Under the pieces are notes generated by a model. It worked only from the letters and a program-made list of their open reading frames with translations, ran no database searches and was not told the DNA's origin. Below are positions 24,101 through 35,432 of a stretch of DNA of 64,000 bases, piece after piece; the first letter of the stretch is position 1; each line of letters opens with the position of its first letter. This DNA is from Reticulitermes speratus (Eukaryota; Arthropoda; Insecta; Blattodea; Rhinotermitidae): contig JAJKFL010000010.1 of NCBI GenBank assembly GCA_021186555.1, forward strand, positions 22,422,586 to 22,486,585, given 5' to 3'. Made by a program: the position numbers and the translations under genes.

Positions 24101-26200
24101 AGTGATAATGACAGGGGAAAACTGAAGTACTGGGAGAAAAACATTATACATCTTGTTGGTAGTTGAATGAATGAGTATGGAGCATTGGTGGAGTGACAAT
24201 GACAGGGGAAACTGAAGTACTGGGAGAAAAACATTATACAGCGTCGGTTGTAGATGGATGATTATGGAGCATTGGTGGAATGATACTGACAGGGGAAAAC
24301 TGAAGTACTGGGAGAAAACATTACACAGCGTTGGTGGTAGATGAATGAATGAGTATGGAGCATTGGTGGAATGATACTGACAGGGGGAAAACTGAAGTAC
24401 TGGGAGAGAAACATTATACAGCATTGGTGGTAGATGTATGAATGAGTATGGAGTGTTGGTGGAATGATACTGACAGGGGGAAACTGAGGTACTGGGAGAA
24501 AAACATTATACAGCGTTGGTGGTAGATGTATGAATGAGTATGGAGCAATGGTGGAATGATACTGACAGGGGAAAACTGAAGTACTGGGAGAAAAACATTA
24601 TACAACGTTGGTGGTAGATGAATGAATGAGTATGGAGCATTGGTGGAATGACACTGACAGGGGAGAACTGAAGTTCTGGGAGAGCAACATTATACAGTGT
24701 CGGTGGTAGATGTATGAATGAGTATGGAGCATTGGTGGAATGATACTGACAGGGGAAATCTGAAGTACTGGGAGAGAAACATTATACAGCGCTGGTGGTA
24801 GATGTATGAATGAGTATGGAGCATTGGTGGAATGATACTGAGAGGGGAAAACTGAAGTACTGGGAGAGAAAACATTATATAGCATTGGTGGTAGATGTAT
24901 GAATGAGTATGGAACATTGGTGGAATGACACTGACAGGGGAAATCTGAAGTACTGGGAGAGAAACATTATACAGCATCGGTGGTAGATGTATGAATGAGT
25001 ATATAGATTTGGTGGAATGATACTGACAGGGGAAAACTGAAGGACTGGGAGAAAATCATTATTCAGCGTCCGTGGTAGATGAATGAATGAGTATGGAGCA
25101 TTGGTGGAGTGATACTGACAGGGGAAAACTGAAGTACTGGGAGAAAAACATTATACAGCGTCGGTGGTAGATGAATAAATGAGTATGGAGTATTGGTGGA
25201 ATGATACTGACAGAGGAAAAGAGAAGTACTGGGAGAGAAACATTATACAACGTCGGTGGTAGATGAATGAATGAGTATGGAGTATTGGTGGAATGATACT
25301 GACAGGGGAAAAGAGAAGTACTGGGAGAAAAACATTGTACAGCGTCGGTGGTAGATGAACAAATGAGTGTGGAGCAATGGTGGAATGATACTGACAGGGG
25401 AAACCTGAAGTACTGGGAGAAAAACGTTATACAGCGTTGATGGTAGATGAATGAATGAGTGTGGAGCAATGGTGGAATAATACTGACAGGGGAAAACTGA
25501 AGTACTGGGAGAGAAACATTATACAGTGTCAGTGGTAGATGAATGAATGAGTATGGAGCATTGGTGGAATGATACTGACAGGGGAAAATTGAAGTACTGG
25601 GAGAGAAAAATTATACAGTGTCAGTGGTAGATGAATGAATGAGTATGGAGCATTGGTTGAATGATACTGACAGGGGAAAACTGAAGTACTGGGAGAGAAA
25701 CATTATACAGCGTTGTTGGTAGTTGAATGAATGAGTATGGAGCATTGGTAGAATGATACTGACAGGGGAAAACTGAAGTACTGGGAGAGAAACATTATAC
25801 AGTGTCAGTGGTAGATGAATGAATGAGTATGGAGCATTGGTGGAATGATACTGACAGGGGAAAACTGAAGTACTGGGAGAGAAAAATTATACAGTGTTGT
25901 TGGTAGTTGAATGAATGAGTATGGAGCAATGGTGGAATGATACTGACAGGGGAAAACTGAAGTACTGGGAGAGAAACATTATACAGCGTTGTTGGTAGTT
26001 GAATGAATGAGTATGGAGCATTGGTGGAATGATACTGACAGGGGAAACCTGAAGTACTGGGAGAGAAACATACAGCATTGATGGTAGATGTATGAATGAG
26101 TATGGAGCATTGGTGGAATGATACTGACAGGGGAAAACTGAAGTACTAGGAGAAAAACATTATACAGCGTCGGTGGTAGATGAATTAATGAGTATCATAT
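21160..26200. repeat. 91-92-bp satellite array 1 (about 55 copies)
   Basis: The unit runs GTGGAATGATACTGACAGGG ... TATGGAGCATTG and is 92 bp, or 91 bp when GGGGAAAACTG is shortened by one A. Copies differ by point changes such as TGTATG/TGAATG and GTTGG/GTCGG. Because the unit lacks stop codons on the minus strand and 91-92 is not a multiple of three, long frames of HSTNAPYSFI-type peptides wander through all frames; they are not genes. The array lies in intron 4 of the FNDC5-like gene. Confidence 0.95.
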
Positions 26201-26513
26201 GTTCATTGTTTAGTCTTGCCAGTTTTTTTGTGTGTATCACAAAAATTTATCCTCCGTCTTCTTATGAGGTTATTTATTTATTTATTATTTATTTAGACCT
26301 ATTAATGACTTTTAAATCAGCACATATAGTCTTGGATGCTGATGGCTTTTAACCCCCTACCCCACCCTTACATGCAAACTCTGTGCTTTTATGATACGCA
26401 CATATGAGTAGTTGTTCCCTAGTTGCCAGGAAGTTCTAACTCTCTCTTCGATGATGTCCATGTATCCTTGTACCCAAATTTCCTGTCTCAAGAACCAGTT
26501 TTGGTGTACTTAC

Positions 26514-26859
26514 CTGGGGGCAACCCTGGCTAGAACCATGCTGTTGGCCAGGGCAAGGACCCCTGCAGCCACAGCACAAGCTCCAGAACCTGGTACTTTG
26601 AGCTGCTCTTTGTAGTCGGGTTGGTACGGTAGGAGCATACGGATCTTTCCCCAGCGGTTGAAGAAGAGTGCGATTGCAGCAATCCAGACAACCAGAACCA
26701 GCAAGACGATGCCCACCTCGACGCCGCGCACTTGGATGTTCTGCTGTGGGTTTTTCGAGATGGGAGGGTCTTCACTGTTTGACGGAGCTGTAGTCGGTAC
26801 CCCTGTAACGATTGAGTCTGGGTGATGCTGTGCAGAGGTATTTGGAGGGTCGGGAGGTT
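26514..26859 (-). CDS. FNDC5-like gene, exon 4 (stalk, transmembrane helix, tail start)
   Basis: Encodes residues 115-228 plus split codons. A Pro/Ser/Thr-rich stalk (with the N-glycosylation sequon NTS at 120-122) leads to a hydrophobic helix at about 160-180 (VEVGIVLLVLVVWIAAIALF) and then NRWGKIRMLLPYQPDYKEQ, a typical type I stop-transfer. The helix resembles the FNDC5 one in its W-x-x-x-I-A-L-F ending. The acceptor TGATGCTTGCAG|AA is phase 1; the donor CCCCAG|GTAAGTA is near-perfect and phase 2. Apparent translation would end at the TAA inside that donor, so the open frame alone misleads. Residues 207-224 form a second, weaker hydrophobic stretch, which is unexpected in this family. Confidence 0.85.
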
Positions 26860-27524
26860 CTGCAAGCATCAAATGCATTTAAATAATAAATATAATGACA
26901 TTTTGATTTACGAACTAAAGGGGACCACTCTGCAGTGATATTTTATTTAATTTATATTCATGGAGTTAGAAAGATGGTGGTCAGGAATAGTGGAATATTA
27001 AACAAAACACTATAACCTTAAGACATGTATCGAAGATATGTTTTACTGCTCAATGCCCATTCCGCCAATACTACAGTGCAATCGCAACGGACATCATTAT
27101 ACAAAACAACACTATCTCTCTTATTGAACATTTGATTATGTAGTTTAAGGTTCACTTGATGTTGGTTTAAATAATGAAGGGTGGATGGGAGGGAAATAAC
27201 AGCCTCTTCCATCAGTAATTCTGCCTCTACATTTTTGTTAATAGAAGAAATTAGTTGTAAAATCCGGTGATAGTTTGACTTCCATTTGTGAGAACTCCGT
27301 GCTACAGTCTTAGCATGGACTCTGTTTATGCACGGCCAGTATTGTCCACTGCCTTCAAAGCACTCGAATGTCAGCTTAAGACAATGGTCCATGAAAGCTG
27401 TATACATTTGAGGGCACACACTACACTGACTGCAATACTAATGCCTGAACCCTATTTTGCAATGCCATCTATTGATATCCTACCTGTACCTACGCTCTTT
27501 TTTTATCAAATCGTAACTAACATA

Positions 27525-28670
27525 CACAAATACAGAGTACGAAGCATTTTCTGCAATCTTCTGGACATATACATAACTATTAACATACATAAAGACATAG
27601 TAGGAAGCATTTTGTGCCATCTTCTGTTCGTATATATAACTATTAACACACATAAAGACAGAGTAGGAAGCATTTTGTGCCATATTCTGGACCTATATGT
27701 AACTATTAACACACATAAAGACATAGTAGGAAGCATTTTGTACCATCTTCTGGACCTATATGTAACTATTAACACACATAAAGACATAGTAGGAAGCATT
27801 TTGTACCATCTTCTGGACCTATATGTAACTATTAACACACATAAAGACAGAGTAGGGAGCATTTTGTACCATCTTCTGGACCTATATGTAATTATTAACA
27901 CACATAAAGACAGAGTAGGAAGCATTTTGTGCCATCTTCTGGACCTATATGTAACTATTAACACACATAAAGACAGAGTAGGAAGCATTTTGTGCCATAT
28001 TCTGGACCTATATGTAACTATTAACACACATAAAGACATAGTAGGAAGCATTTTGTACCATCTTCTGGACCTATATGTAACTATTAACACACATAAAGAC
28101 ATAGTAGGAAGCATTTTGTACCATCTTCTGGACCTATATGTAACTATTAACACACATAAAGACAGAGTAGGGAGCATTTTGTACCATCTTCTGGACTATA
28201 TGTAATTATTAACACACATAAAGACAGAGTAGGAAGCATTTTGTGCCATCTTCTGGACCTATATGTAACTATTAACACACATAAAGACAGAGTAGGAAGC
28301 ATTTTGTGCCATCTTCTGGACCTATATGTAACTATTAACACACATAAAGACAGAGTATAAAGCATTTTCTGCCATCTTCTGGACCTACACATAACTACTA
28401 ACACATTAAAGACAAAGTAGGGAGTATTTTCTGCCATCTGCTGGACCTATATGTAAATATTAACACACATAAAGACAGAGTAGGAAGCATTTTGTGCCAT
28501 CTTCTGGACTTATATGTAACTATTAACACACATAAAGAGAGAGTAGGAAACATTTTGTGCCATCTTCTGGACCTACACATAACTACTAACACATACAGAA
28601 AAAGTAGAGAGTATTTTCTGCCATCTTCTGGACCTATACACAACTAATGCACACATAAAGACAGAGTAAT
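27525..28670. repeat. 63-bp minisatellite in intron 3 (about 18 copies)
   Basis: The unit is ACACATAAAGACAGAGTAGG, then AAGCATTTTGTGCCATCTTC, then TGGACCTATATGTAACTATTA. Its length is exactly 21 codons and neither strand has a stop in one frame, so open frames of 305 codons (plus) and 223 (minus) arise without any gene. Copies at the ends are more diverged than central ones, which include identical runs. Confidence 0.95.
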
Positions 28671-28735
28671 CACAGAAGAGTTATAAACATGCAGACGTAG
28701 GCATGAAGTGTGGATATTTCTGAACACAGTCTTAC

Positions 28736-28894
28736 CCATGGTGAGGAATATAGTTGGCCTGCTGCGGTACCGTTTGCCTCCCTTGACGGCGATCACCGTC
28801 ACTTGATACTGTGTACCAGGCTCCAAGTTTCTCAGAGTGATGAAGTTGGAATTCCCAGCGACCACATCTGACGTTCTGTAACTAACCGGGTGCT
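28736..28894 (-). CDS. FNDC5-like gene, exon 3 (second half of FN3 domain)
   Basis: Encodes residues 62-113. The peptide SYRTSDVVAG, NFITLRNLEPGTQYQVTVIAV and SRPTIFLTM gives the C', E, F and G strands of a fibronectin type III domain; the tyrosine in PGTQYQV is the conserved strand-F residue. The donor ATGG|GTAAGAC is strong. The acceptor TTGACAG|AG is the only nearby AG in phase 1, the phase required by exon 2, but its pyrimidine tract is poor, so the left edge is slightly less sure. The length is 159 bases with phase 1 on both sides. An hAT MITE inserted about 195 bases upstream in intron 2 may have altered the intron end. Confidence 0.8.
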
Positions 28895-29089
28895 CTGTCA
28901 ACTCGATACCCTCCGTGGTATTGCCCCTAACCAGCTCCGTCCGGAGGCATGCAGTTCTGACGGTGTGGCTGCTCTCAGCATCCCGTCAGCTACTTATAGC
29001 ACTTGCGCTAGCCCAGACACACCCGGTGGAGGGCGCAGCAAATGCTACGTTAGTTTGCAAGCAAATGGAAGTGATGTGTTTGATACAGG

Positions 29090-29500
29090 CAGTGGCGCAC
29101 CTGAAGAAGGGGAGCGGGGTCTGCCGGGCTGCGGCCCCCCCCCCCAAACCGAAATTAAAAAAAAACACAGATTTTGTAGATATTATGATATTAAACTTTT
29201 TACTTGATTTCCCTTCAGCCGAAATCAGCCACTGAACTCGGCTGATGACTAGTACATTAGAATTTTGAAAAATAAATTAATAAAATAAAAAAAACAAGAT
29301 AGGACACTGTGATTGAGTCATGTAACATGTAGTTATATTTGTATGTATATACATGTAGTTGCAGACAGAGTTATGTTGTGCTTACGACATGATTTTTATA
29401 ACATAACTTTTAAAATCAAACATAAATTATATATAGCCTCAGGTTCAGCCCCCCTTCACATCCCCCCACCCCCTGAGGAAAAATTCTAGGTGCGCACCTG
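29090..29500. mobile_element. hAT-type MITE in intron 2
   Basis: It starts CAGTGGCGCACCTG and ends GTGCGCACCTG, with the 8-bp duplication gatacagg/gttacagg (29082-29089, 29501-29508; one mismatch). The body is closely similar to the MITE at 8730-9131, including the C run after the left end. Confidence 0.85.
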
Positions 29501-29508
29501 GTTACAGG

Positions 29509-30711
29509 CACGATGTTCCAAATGTTCAATTCAAGGAAAATGTATTAGTTTATACAATTATGCTACACTGATAGTTCTGCATTCTTTTCCTCATACCCTC
29601 TGAGGAAATATCAGAACAGTACCCGATTTGGTCATAATAATTTCCTTCCAAATTCTTTCCAATTCATCAGACCTTCTGACTTGGATTCCACGACGACAGT
29701 GCCGTAAAATAAACAAAACTGACAACACAATATTAAAATAAAAAGATTTATATAATACCAGAGGTCGAAACAAGGCTTTCACAGGTGAAATTAAATAAAC
29801 ATCTCTGCCATCTTATTTATGTCAACACTTTCTACACGCGTCGTATCACTTTCCACCGAAATTACCACATTTGAAGAAAAATAATAATAATAATATATAT
29901 ACTGTTTATGCTGTGCGTGTGTGTGTGTCGGTGGGGGAAGCTCGCTACTTTAAGTTTATAAGAAATTAATGCCTTATCACCCCACTAACAAACTACTCAG
30001 TTTGAGTACTCCAAAATACCTACTTAAAATTAAACATATTTTAAAAGAAAGTCTCAAAAACTATGCGACATTTTTTTACACTTTAGCAGCGGTGCAGTTG
30101 AGGCTGCGTCCTTTTGGGATATGGAGTCGCGTTACTGGACATAACACCCTTAAAGATGAGACCGGTATGCTCTCTCGAAACGTCGGGCACCAACCCACCC
30201 AGTGACCAGGCGCCACATTCCACAAGAAGCGACAACTCAAATGCTTCCAAACTTTTACAGGACCTTACAAAGATCTACAATATTCATTGTCTAGCCACTA
30301 AGCAATGTGGACATTACTGCGGCCGTGATAGGCAGCTAATGTAGCAGGCACGTGTGGAGTTCCTACAGTAATCCAAAGCAGACAAACATAAATCTTTCAT
30401 AGGATAGTCTACAGCGCGGCTGATAAAAGGGCCGCATGTTGGCCCTCGAGGAAATTATCTGTGGCCCTCGTTCACATGAATAGTTTCAATAACACAGTTT
30501 AACAAACACAATATGGTCGTCTTAATGATCCATAACTGTGCACTGTACATTAGACAGTATGTATGTCACAACCCAAGCACAGGACTGTTGGTGTTACTGT
30601 ATCGGCCTACCACACTGGACTGTGGACTGAGCAAGCATTATTAGTTCATATTTTCATAAACTTGGTGTGAATTTGTTGGTTTTAGTTATCATATCATTGG
30701 TCTCCCCCCTC
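29509..30711. other. Intron 2 DNA with repeat traces
   Basis: Mostly AT-rich. A degenerate hammerhead-like motif lies at 30144-30187. CAGCGCGGCTGATAAAAGGG near 30413 looks like one hAT-type end, but its partner was not found. Confidence 0.4.
30144..30187 (+). ncRNA. Degenerate hammerhead-like motif
   Basis: A CTTAAAGA core (altered), a GAGA/TCTC helix, then an intact GAAACGTC (30177-30184) followed by GGG that can pair with the preceding CCC. Confidence 0.4.
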
Positions 30712-30960
30712 CATGGCGCAACAGCCCCTAGTGGGCCTAGGCCTCCTCATTATCGAGCCTTCACTATCACACTCAGACACACCACATTCGGAAGGACTCC
30801 TCTGGACGAGTGATCAGCCCGACGCAGAGACCTCTACCTGACAACACACAACACTCACAAGAGACAGACATCTATGCCCTAGGCGGGATTCGAACCCGCA
30901 ATCCCAGTAAGCGAGCGGCCGAAGTCCCACGCCTTAGACCGCGCGGCCACTGCGATTGGC
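30712..30960 (-). mobile_element. tRNA-derived SINE, family A
   Basis: The head is at the right: GGGATTCGAACCCGC (B box) near 30885 and CCTTAGACCGCGCGGCCACT. The body carries TCCTCTGGACGAGTGATCAG and ACACACCACA. Other copies lie at 51761-52019, 56030-56280, 56838-57103, 59101-59358 and 60802-62092. Confidence 0.88.
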
Positions 30961-30969
30961 CTACAGAAC

Positions 30970-31168
30970 GTAATGAAGAAGGTTAAGCATTCCCATTACA
31001 GGTCTTCACAGGCCCTGAGGGTTGCAGGAGGTTGAGGCTACCAGAATTCTAGGCATCGGCACATGAGTCGACCCCAGGGCCATAGTGCGGCCGGAAGGAT
31101 TATGTCAATGAAAAAATCCAATGACACCAACGGGAATCGAACCCGCATTGCCTCAACCAACTGAAATG
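30970..31168 (-). mobile_element. tRNA-derived SINE, family C, partial
   Basis: GTCGACCCCAGGGCCATAGT, GCGGCCGGAAGGATTATGTC and GGGAATCGAACCCGC match the full copies at 42127-42436 and 59739-60045. A piece of the head and part of the middle are missing. Confidence 0.8.
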
Positions 31169-31352
31169 TGGTGTTGGAGAAGAGTAACTAGCTAACTAAC
31201 TAACTTCATGTAGCAGAGTCCTTCTTGAGAAGCTAACAGGTCCTCAGCTAGTCAAGAAATTCCCCGCGTTTTATGGAAACCGAAGGTTCATTAACGCATT
31301 CACAAGAGCCCGCCACCTGTCCCTACCCTGAGCCAGATCAATCCAGTCCATG

Positions 31353-31660
31353 CCCCCCATGGGGGAAGATCAGTTGGACCGATCATGTGAGAAATGAAGA
31401 AGTATTACATAGAGTGAAGGAGGAGAGGAATATCGTACATACAATAAAAAGAAGAAAGGCTAACTGGATTGGTCACATCTTGCGTAGAAACTGCCTTCTG
31501 AAACATGTGATTGAAGGAAAGTTAGAGGGAAGGATAGAAATGACGGGAAGACGAGGGTGAAGGCGTAAACAGCTACTGGATGACCTTAAGGAAAAGAGAG
31601 GATACTGGAAATTGAAAGAGGAAGCACTAGATCGCACTCAATGGAGAACTCGCTTTGGAA
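31353..31660 (+). pseudogene. LINE ORF2 C-terminal fragment, broken
   Basis: The frame reads KISWTDHVRNEEVLHRVKEE, RRKANWIGHILRRN and then, after a TGA at 31558-31560 where an arginine codon is expected, RRKQLLDDLKEKRGYWKLKE and TRFGRGYGPVVRQTTV. These are typical of the C-terminal tail of insect non-LTR reverse transcriptases. The polymerase domain is missing. It belongs to a different family from the LINE at 12149, since its end lacks the AAG tail and instead runs straight into a 39-bp tandem repeat that copies its own last codons. Confidence 0.8.
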
Positions 31661-32322
31661 GAGGCTACGGACCTGTCGTAAGACAGACTACAGTATGAAG
31701 AGGCTACGGACCTGTCGTAAGACACACTACAGTATGAAGAGGCTACGGACCTGTCGTAAGACAGACTACAGTATGAAGAGGCTACGGACCTGTCGTAAGA
31801 CAGACTACAGTATGAAGAGGCTACGGACCTGTCGTAAGACAGACTACAGAATGAAGAGGCTACGGACCTGTCGTAAGACAGACTACAGTATGAAGAGGCT
31901 ACGGACATGTCGTAAGACAGACTACAGTATGAAGAGGCTACAGACCTGTCGTAAGACAGACTGCAAAATGAAGAGGCTACGGACTGTCGTAAGACAGACT
32001 ACAGTATGAAGAGGCTACGGACCTGTCGTAAGACAGACTACAGTATGAAGAGGCTACGGACATGTCGTAAGACAGACTACAGTATGAAGAGGCACAGACC
32101 TGTCGTAAGACAGACTGCAGTATGAAGAGGCTACGGACATGTCGTAAGACAGACTACAGTATGAAGAGGCTACAGACCTGTCGTAAGACAGACTGCAAAA
32201 TGAAAAGGCTACAGACCTGTCGTAAGACAGACTACAATATGAGAGGCTACGGACCTGTCGTAAGACAGACTACAGTATGAAGAGCTACGGACCTGTCGTA
32301 AGACAGACTGCAGAATGAATGA
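31660..32322. repeat. 39-bp minisatellite grown from a LINE 3' end (about 17 copies)
   Basis: The unit is GAGGCTACGGACCTGTCGTA followed by AGACAGACTACAGTATGAA. The first copy is in frame with, and part of, the LINE C-terminus GYGPVVRQTTV plus its stop, so the array is an expansion of the element's own terminal sequence. 39 is a multiple of three, so open frames persist on both strands. Confidence 0.93.
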
Positions 32323-32519
32323 ATGAATGAGATATGGCAAGAGGGAGGAAGCAGGTACAGTAAGTGGACGAAGTGAGTAATAAAAACCGGAAACAAAGGA
32401 ATGACAAAAGAAAAATCAAAGAAGAAAATAAAATAAGGATACAACAATTATACACAAATATCACAGTACAACCAAACAAACACGTAACAAACCAATCTTC
32501 TTTCTATGCTCACGCATAC

Positions 32520-32651
32520 CCGGCATTTGTGGTTTGTAATTGACATCGTACTTTTCCACACTGTCCATGGTGGTTGCCCACGACACTTTGACTGAACTGG
32601 GGCTGAGGAACACGACTGTGATGTTCTCAGGGCTCTGTTCTGGCATCGACC
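32520..32651 (-). CDS. FNDC5-like gene, exon 2 (first half of FN3 domain)
   Basis: Encodes residues 18-60: SPENITVVFLSPSSVKVSW and the KYDVNYKP strand. This is the A-B-C half of a fibronectin type III domain, with the invariant strand-B tryptophan at residue 41 and an NIT glycosylation sequon at 26-28. The acceptor TGTTTCCCAG|GG is strong and the donor CCGG|GTATGCG acceptable. The exon is 132 bases with phase 1 on both sides, the symmetric arrangement usual for extracellular modules. An ATG at residue 19 is not the start, since exon 1 supplies a signal peptide in matching phase. Confidence 0.85.
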
Positions 32652-32747
32652 CTGGGAAACAGCATATAAGTGAAACGCACTGAGGCATAAAATCGTCTGT
32701 TTATAGTTCACAAAATTAATGCAAGTGGAATCAATACTTTTGAGTAA

Positions 32748-32783
32748 TTGGTACACACATACATACATACATACATACATGCA
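32748..32783. repeat. (CATA)n microsatellite
   Basis: About nine CATA units lie in intron 1, just upstream of exon 2. Confidence 0.85.
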
Positions 32784-32823
32784 TTTTAGTCTATAAATCC
32801 CAGTGTAACACGATATATAAATA

Positions 32824-33343
32824 GACAGGCAATGTAGGTATAAATATAACACTGAAGCGCGTTCGCATAACCATTGTTGCCGTGTAAAAGCAATAAGTAT
32901 TACATATTGTGAGTGTGTGTCTGCAGCCTTAGTTATCCAGCATGCAAAGCGCATGCGCCGTATTATATTGTAATCTGTGACCTGTCTGGCTGTACCATAT
33001 TTTTCCTCATTATCTCATAAAGGACACAATTTTCGGAAAAAAGTTATTGAACATAAAATGTGTGTTTTGATTTTCTGTACAGCTTTTGTTTGAAACATTT
33101 CTCATTCTAAGAAGAATTCAGCGACATATTATCATAAATGTACATACGTCTTCATGTAAAGTACCTGTTATTGTTGTGAGATTTTAACGAAACTTGAATT
33201 TTCTCGACAGATTTTTGAAAAATACTCAAACATCAAATTTCATGAAAATCCGTCCAGTGGGAGCCGAGTTGTTCCATGCGGACGGACAGACAGACACGAC
33301 GAAGCTAATATTCTCTTTTCAAAATTTTGCTAGCGCGTCTATA
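32824..33343. repeat. 520-bp dispersed repeat, copy 1
   Basis: It matches 50961-51476 over its full length with few changes (for example CCAGCATGCAAAGCGCATGC, GTCCAGTGGGAGCCGAGTTG). It encodes no protein. The GGACGGACAGACAGAC run near the right end resembles the ends of many invertebrate retroelements, but I cannot assign a class. Confidence 0.8.
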
Positions 33344-35035
33344 AACAGAACATATTTAACTATATCGATTATCAGAACGCCGACGGGGCCCATGACGCCA
33401 TATTAGGTCCGCCTGCGCCCTGATTTAAACTATAATCTTAGTAGCAAGTATATTCATTATTACGTGTTCTTTTGACAATACTATGATGGGGATAATTTCC
33501 AATAATTTATTTCCCCCCGAAATGTTAGAGCCTTTTTTTTTTCCTGTAACTGAATATAATCGTGTGTATTTTAAGAAGAACAGATAATTTTTGGACGAAG
33601 GACAATCAACAGATGCTTTAATGAATTACGTGCAAACAGCCAGAAAGCCAGTGAGACTGACACTTGGAACCGTTCAACTAATAGACCCCTGCCGTGACAT
33701 AATGACTGGACAGACAGAGCTAACACGCTCAGTAAACTTCAATTCTCACTATCACCCCTTCCTCATTAATTAAGTCCTATTTGCTTTATCTGTCTCTTTC
33801 TTCGTCTTTCCCTTCTTCTTTCCCCTCACATCATTTTGTTCCCCCTATCTCTCTACCTTTGTACTTCACTCGACATACAAAATCGGCTGTAAGACGAGTG
33901 TAGCTTCTCCTTCCAGTCAATGTTCAGATTACCCTCACCTCATGCATGGCGGAGAAGTTACCTATTCACTAAGGCGTACAAACAGACGCGTAAAGACGCA
34001 TGTGAAATTACGAGTGTACTTCTTGTTTCATGAGAAACTGATTAATCCATTAAATTATAACTATCAGGGCCAATGTTTTACAAATAAAGATACTGTTGTT
34101 GACTCATGAGAACAGCTTTCACCTTGGCAGTGGTGACATATGGAAAGTCAGATCGTCAGATGTCAATGACGTGTAACCGATGTATTCTAAATAAAATTCA
34201 CTGACCTTAAGTGCAGTTGTGTCTTGTGCATGCCAGTTAACAATAACATTTTCTGTTTTGCTCTATCCGGTTACAGCTGTGGATAAATTTGATTTTAGGC
34301 TTCTTATAAAACGAACACCTAACAAATGGCGACCAGTGGAGGATTTATGTTTGTAAGATAACCTATATGTTTTCTCCGCACAGTTGTCCCGGACATAAAA
34401 GACCCACCCATAGTATCCAGGCCAAAATTTTTCTCGTCAGTCCAAAACAGTACGTGAAATTTTTCTCATTGGAAGGAAGGTCGGATGTGACTCATTTAGG
34501 GACACAGTGGGTTCGGCTTAAATGCTGGTTGAATTGTAAGACGGCAGATAATTTGTGGAAAGTGATAAAGTTCCATATCTTACACAACTTGAGGTGCAAA
34601 ATGCCATGGACACAACTGTATGGCTTTATGATCGTACATCTTAGAACTGAAGTGAACTTGTGTCAATGCAACAGGAAGTAGCTTAATCAACAGAATATTC
34701 ATTCGCTGATCCACGGCGTCTCTATAATTAACACAGATAACCCTTCAACTGATATGTTCATATATATATATGTCACAGCCCTAGAGAGACAGTATGGAAT
34801 GTAAAAGTAATTGCATATTCACTCCATAAATGTTAAAATGCTTGGGAGATTCTTATCGGCAAAGTACGACTCAGCAATGCCGACCGAAACACAGGTACCT
34901 CGTGATTGCTTCACAACGACCACTGCCATCTGGTGGGACTATTTTAAGTAACTGAGATTTTCATGTGGTTTACATTAAAACAGAACGTGACGATCTCTGT
35001 CAATCCCAAGTCCTGTGGCAGCCACGGGAACAAAA
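33344..35035. other. Intron 1 DNA, nothing recognised
   Basis: Mixed composition with a short TA run near 34763. An open frame of 104 codons at 34367-34681 (plus) has no recognised domain. Confidence 0.4.
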
Positions 35036-35396
35036 TCTTCATTCATTCACTCACTCACTCACCACTCACTCTCACACACACTCACATATACTTACACACA
35101 CTCACTAACTCACATACTCACTCACACACTCACTCACTCACACTTTCTCACACTCATTCACACACTCACTCACACAATCACCCACACTCAATCACACTCA
35201 CACACTCACAAATTCACACATTCACTCACTCAACACACTCCCTAACTCACACACTCACTCTCACACACACTCACTCACTTTCTCACACTCATTCACACAC
35301 ACTCACTCACTCACCACACTCACCACACACACACACTCAACCACACACACACACTCACACACACTCACTCACACACTCTCACTCACCCCCTCACTC
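35036..35396. repeat. CACT/CACA microsatellite beside exon 1
   Basis: Irregular CACTCACTCACACA repeats run over 360 bases. On the transcribed (minus) strand of the gene this is GTGAGTGAGTGTG, so it contains dozens of GTGAGT words, each a good 5' splice-site core, starting 37 bases after the exon 1 donor. Confidence 0.92.
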
Positions 35397-35432
35397 AAAG
35401 GGGATTATATAAGGCAGATTCTGAGACCTTAC

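Noticed and set aside
21085-26078. Many minus-strand frames of 60-250 codons rich in HSTNAPYSFI-type peptides
   Set aside because: They follow the 91-92-bp satellite through all frames and have no start, domain or splice logic.
26530-26865. A 111-codon minus-strand frame over exon 4
   Set aside because: It is a shadow frame; the alternative frame gives the transmembrane helix and fits both splice phases.
27288-28205. A 305-codon plus-strand frame
   Set aside because: It is the 63-bp minisatellite read in frame; the opposite strand is open too.
34963-35412. A 149-codon frame rich in His, Ser and Thr
   Set aside because: It is translation of the CACTCA microsatellite.
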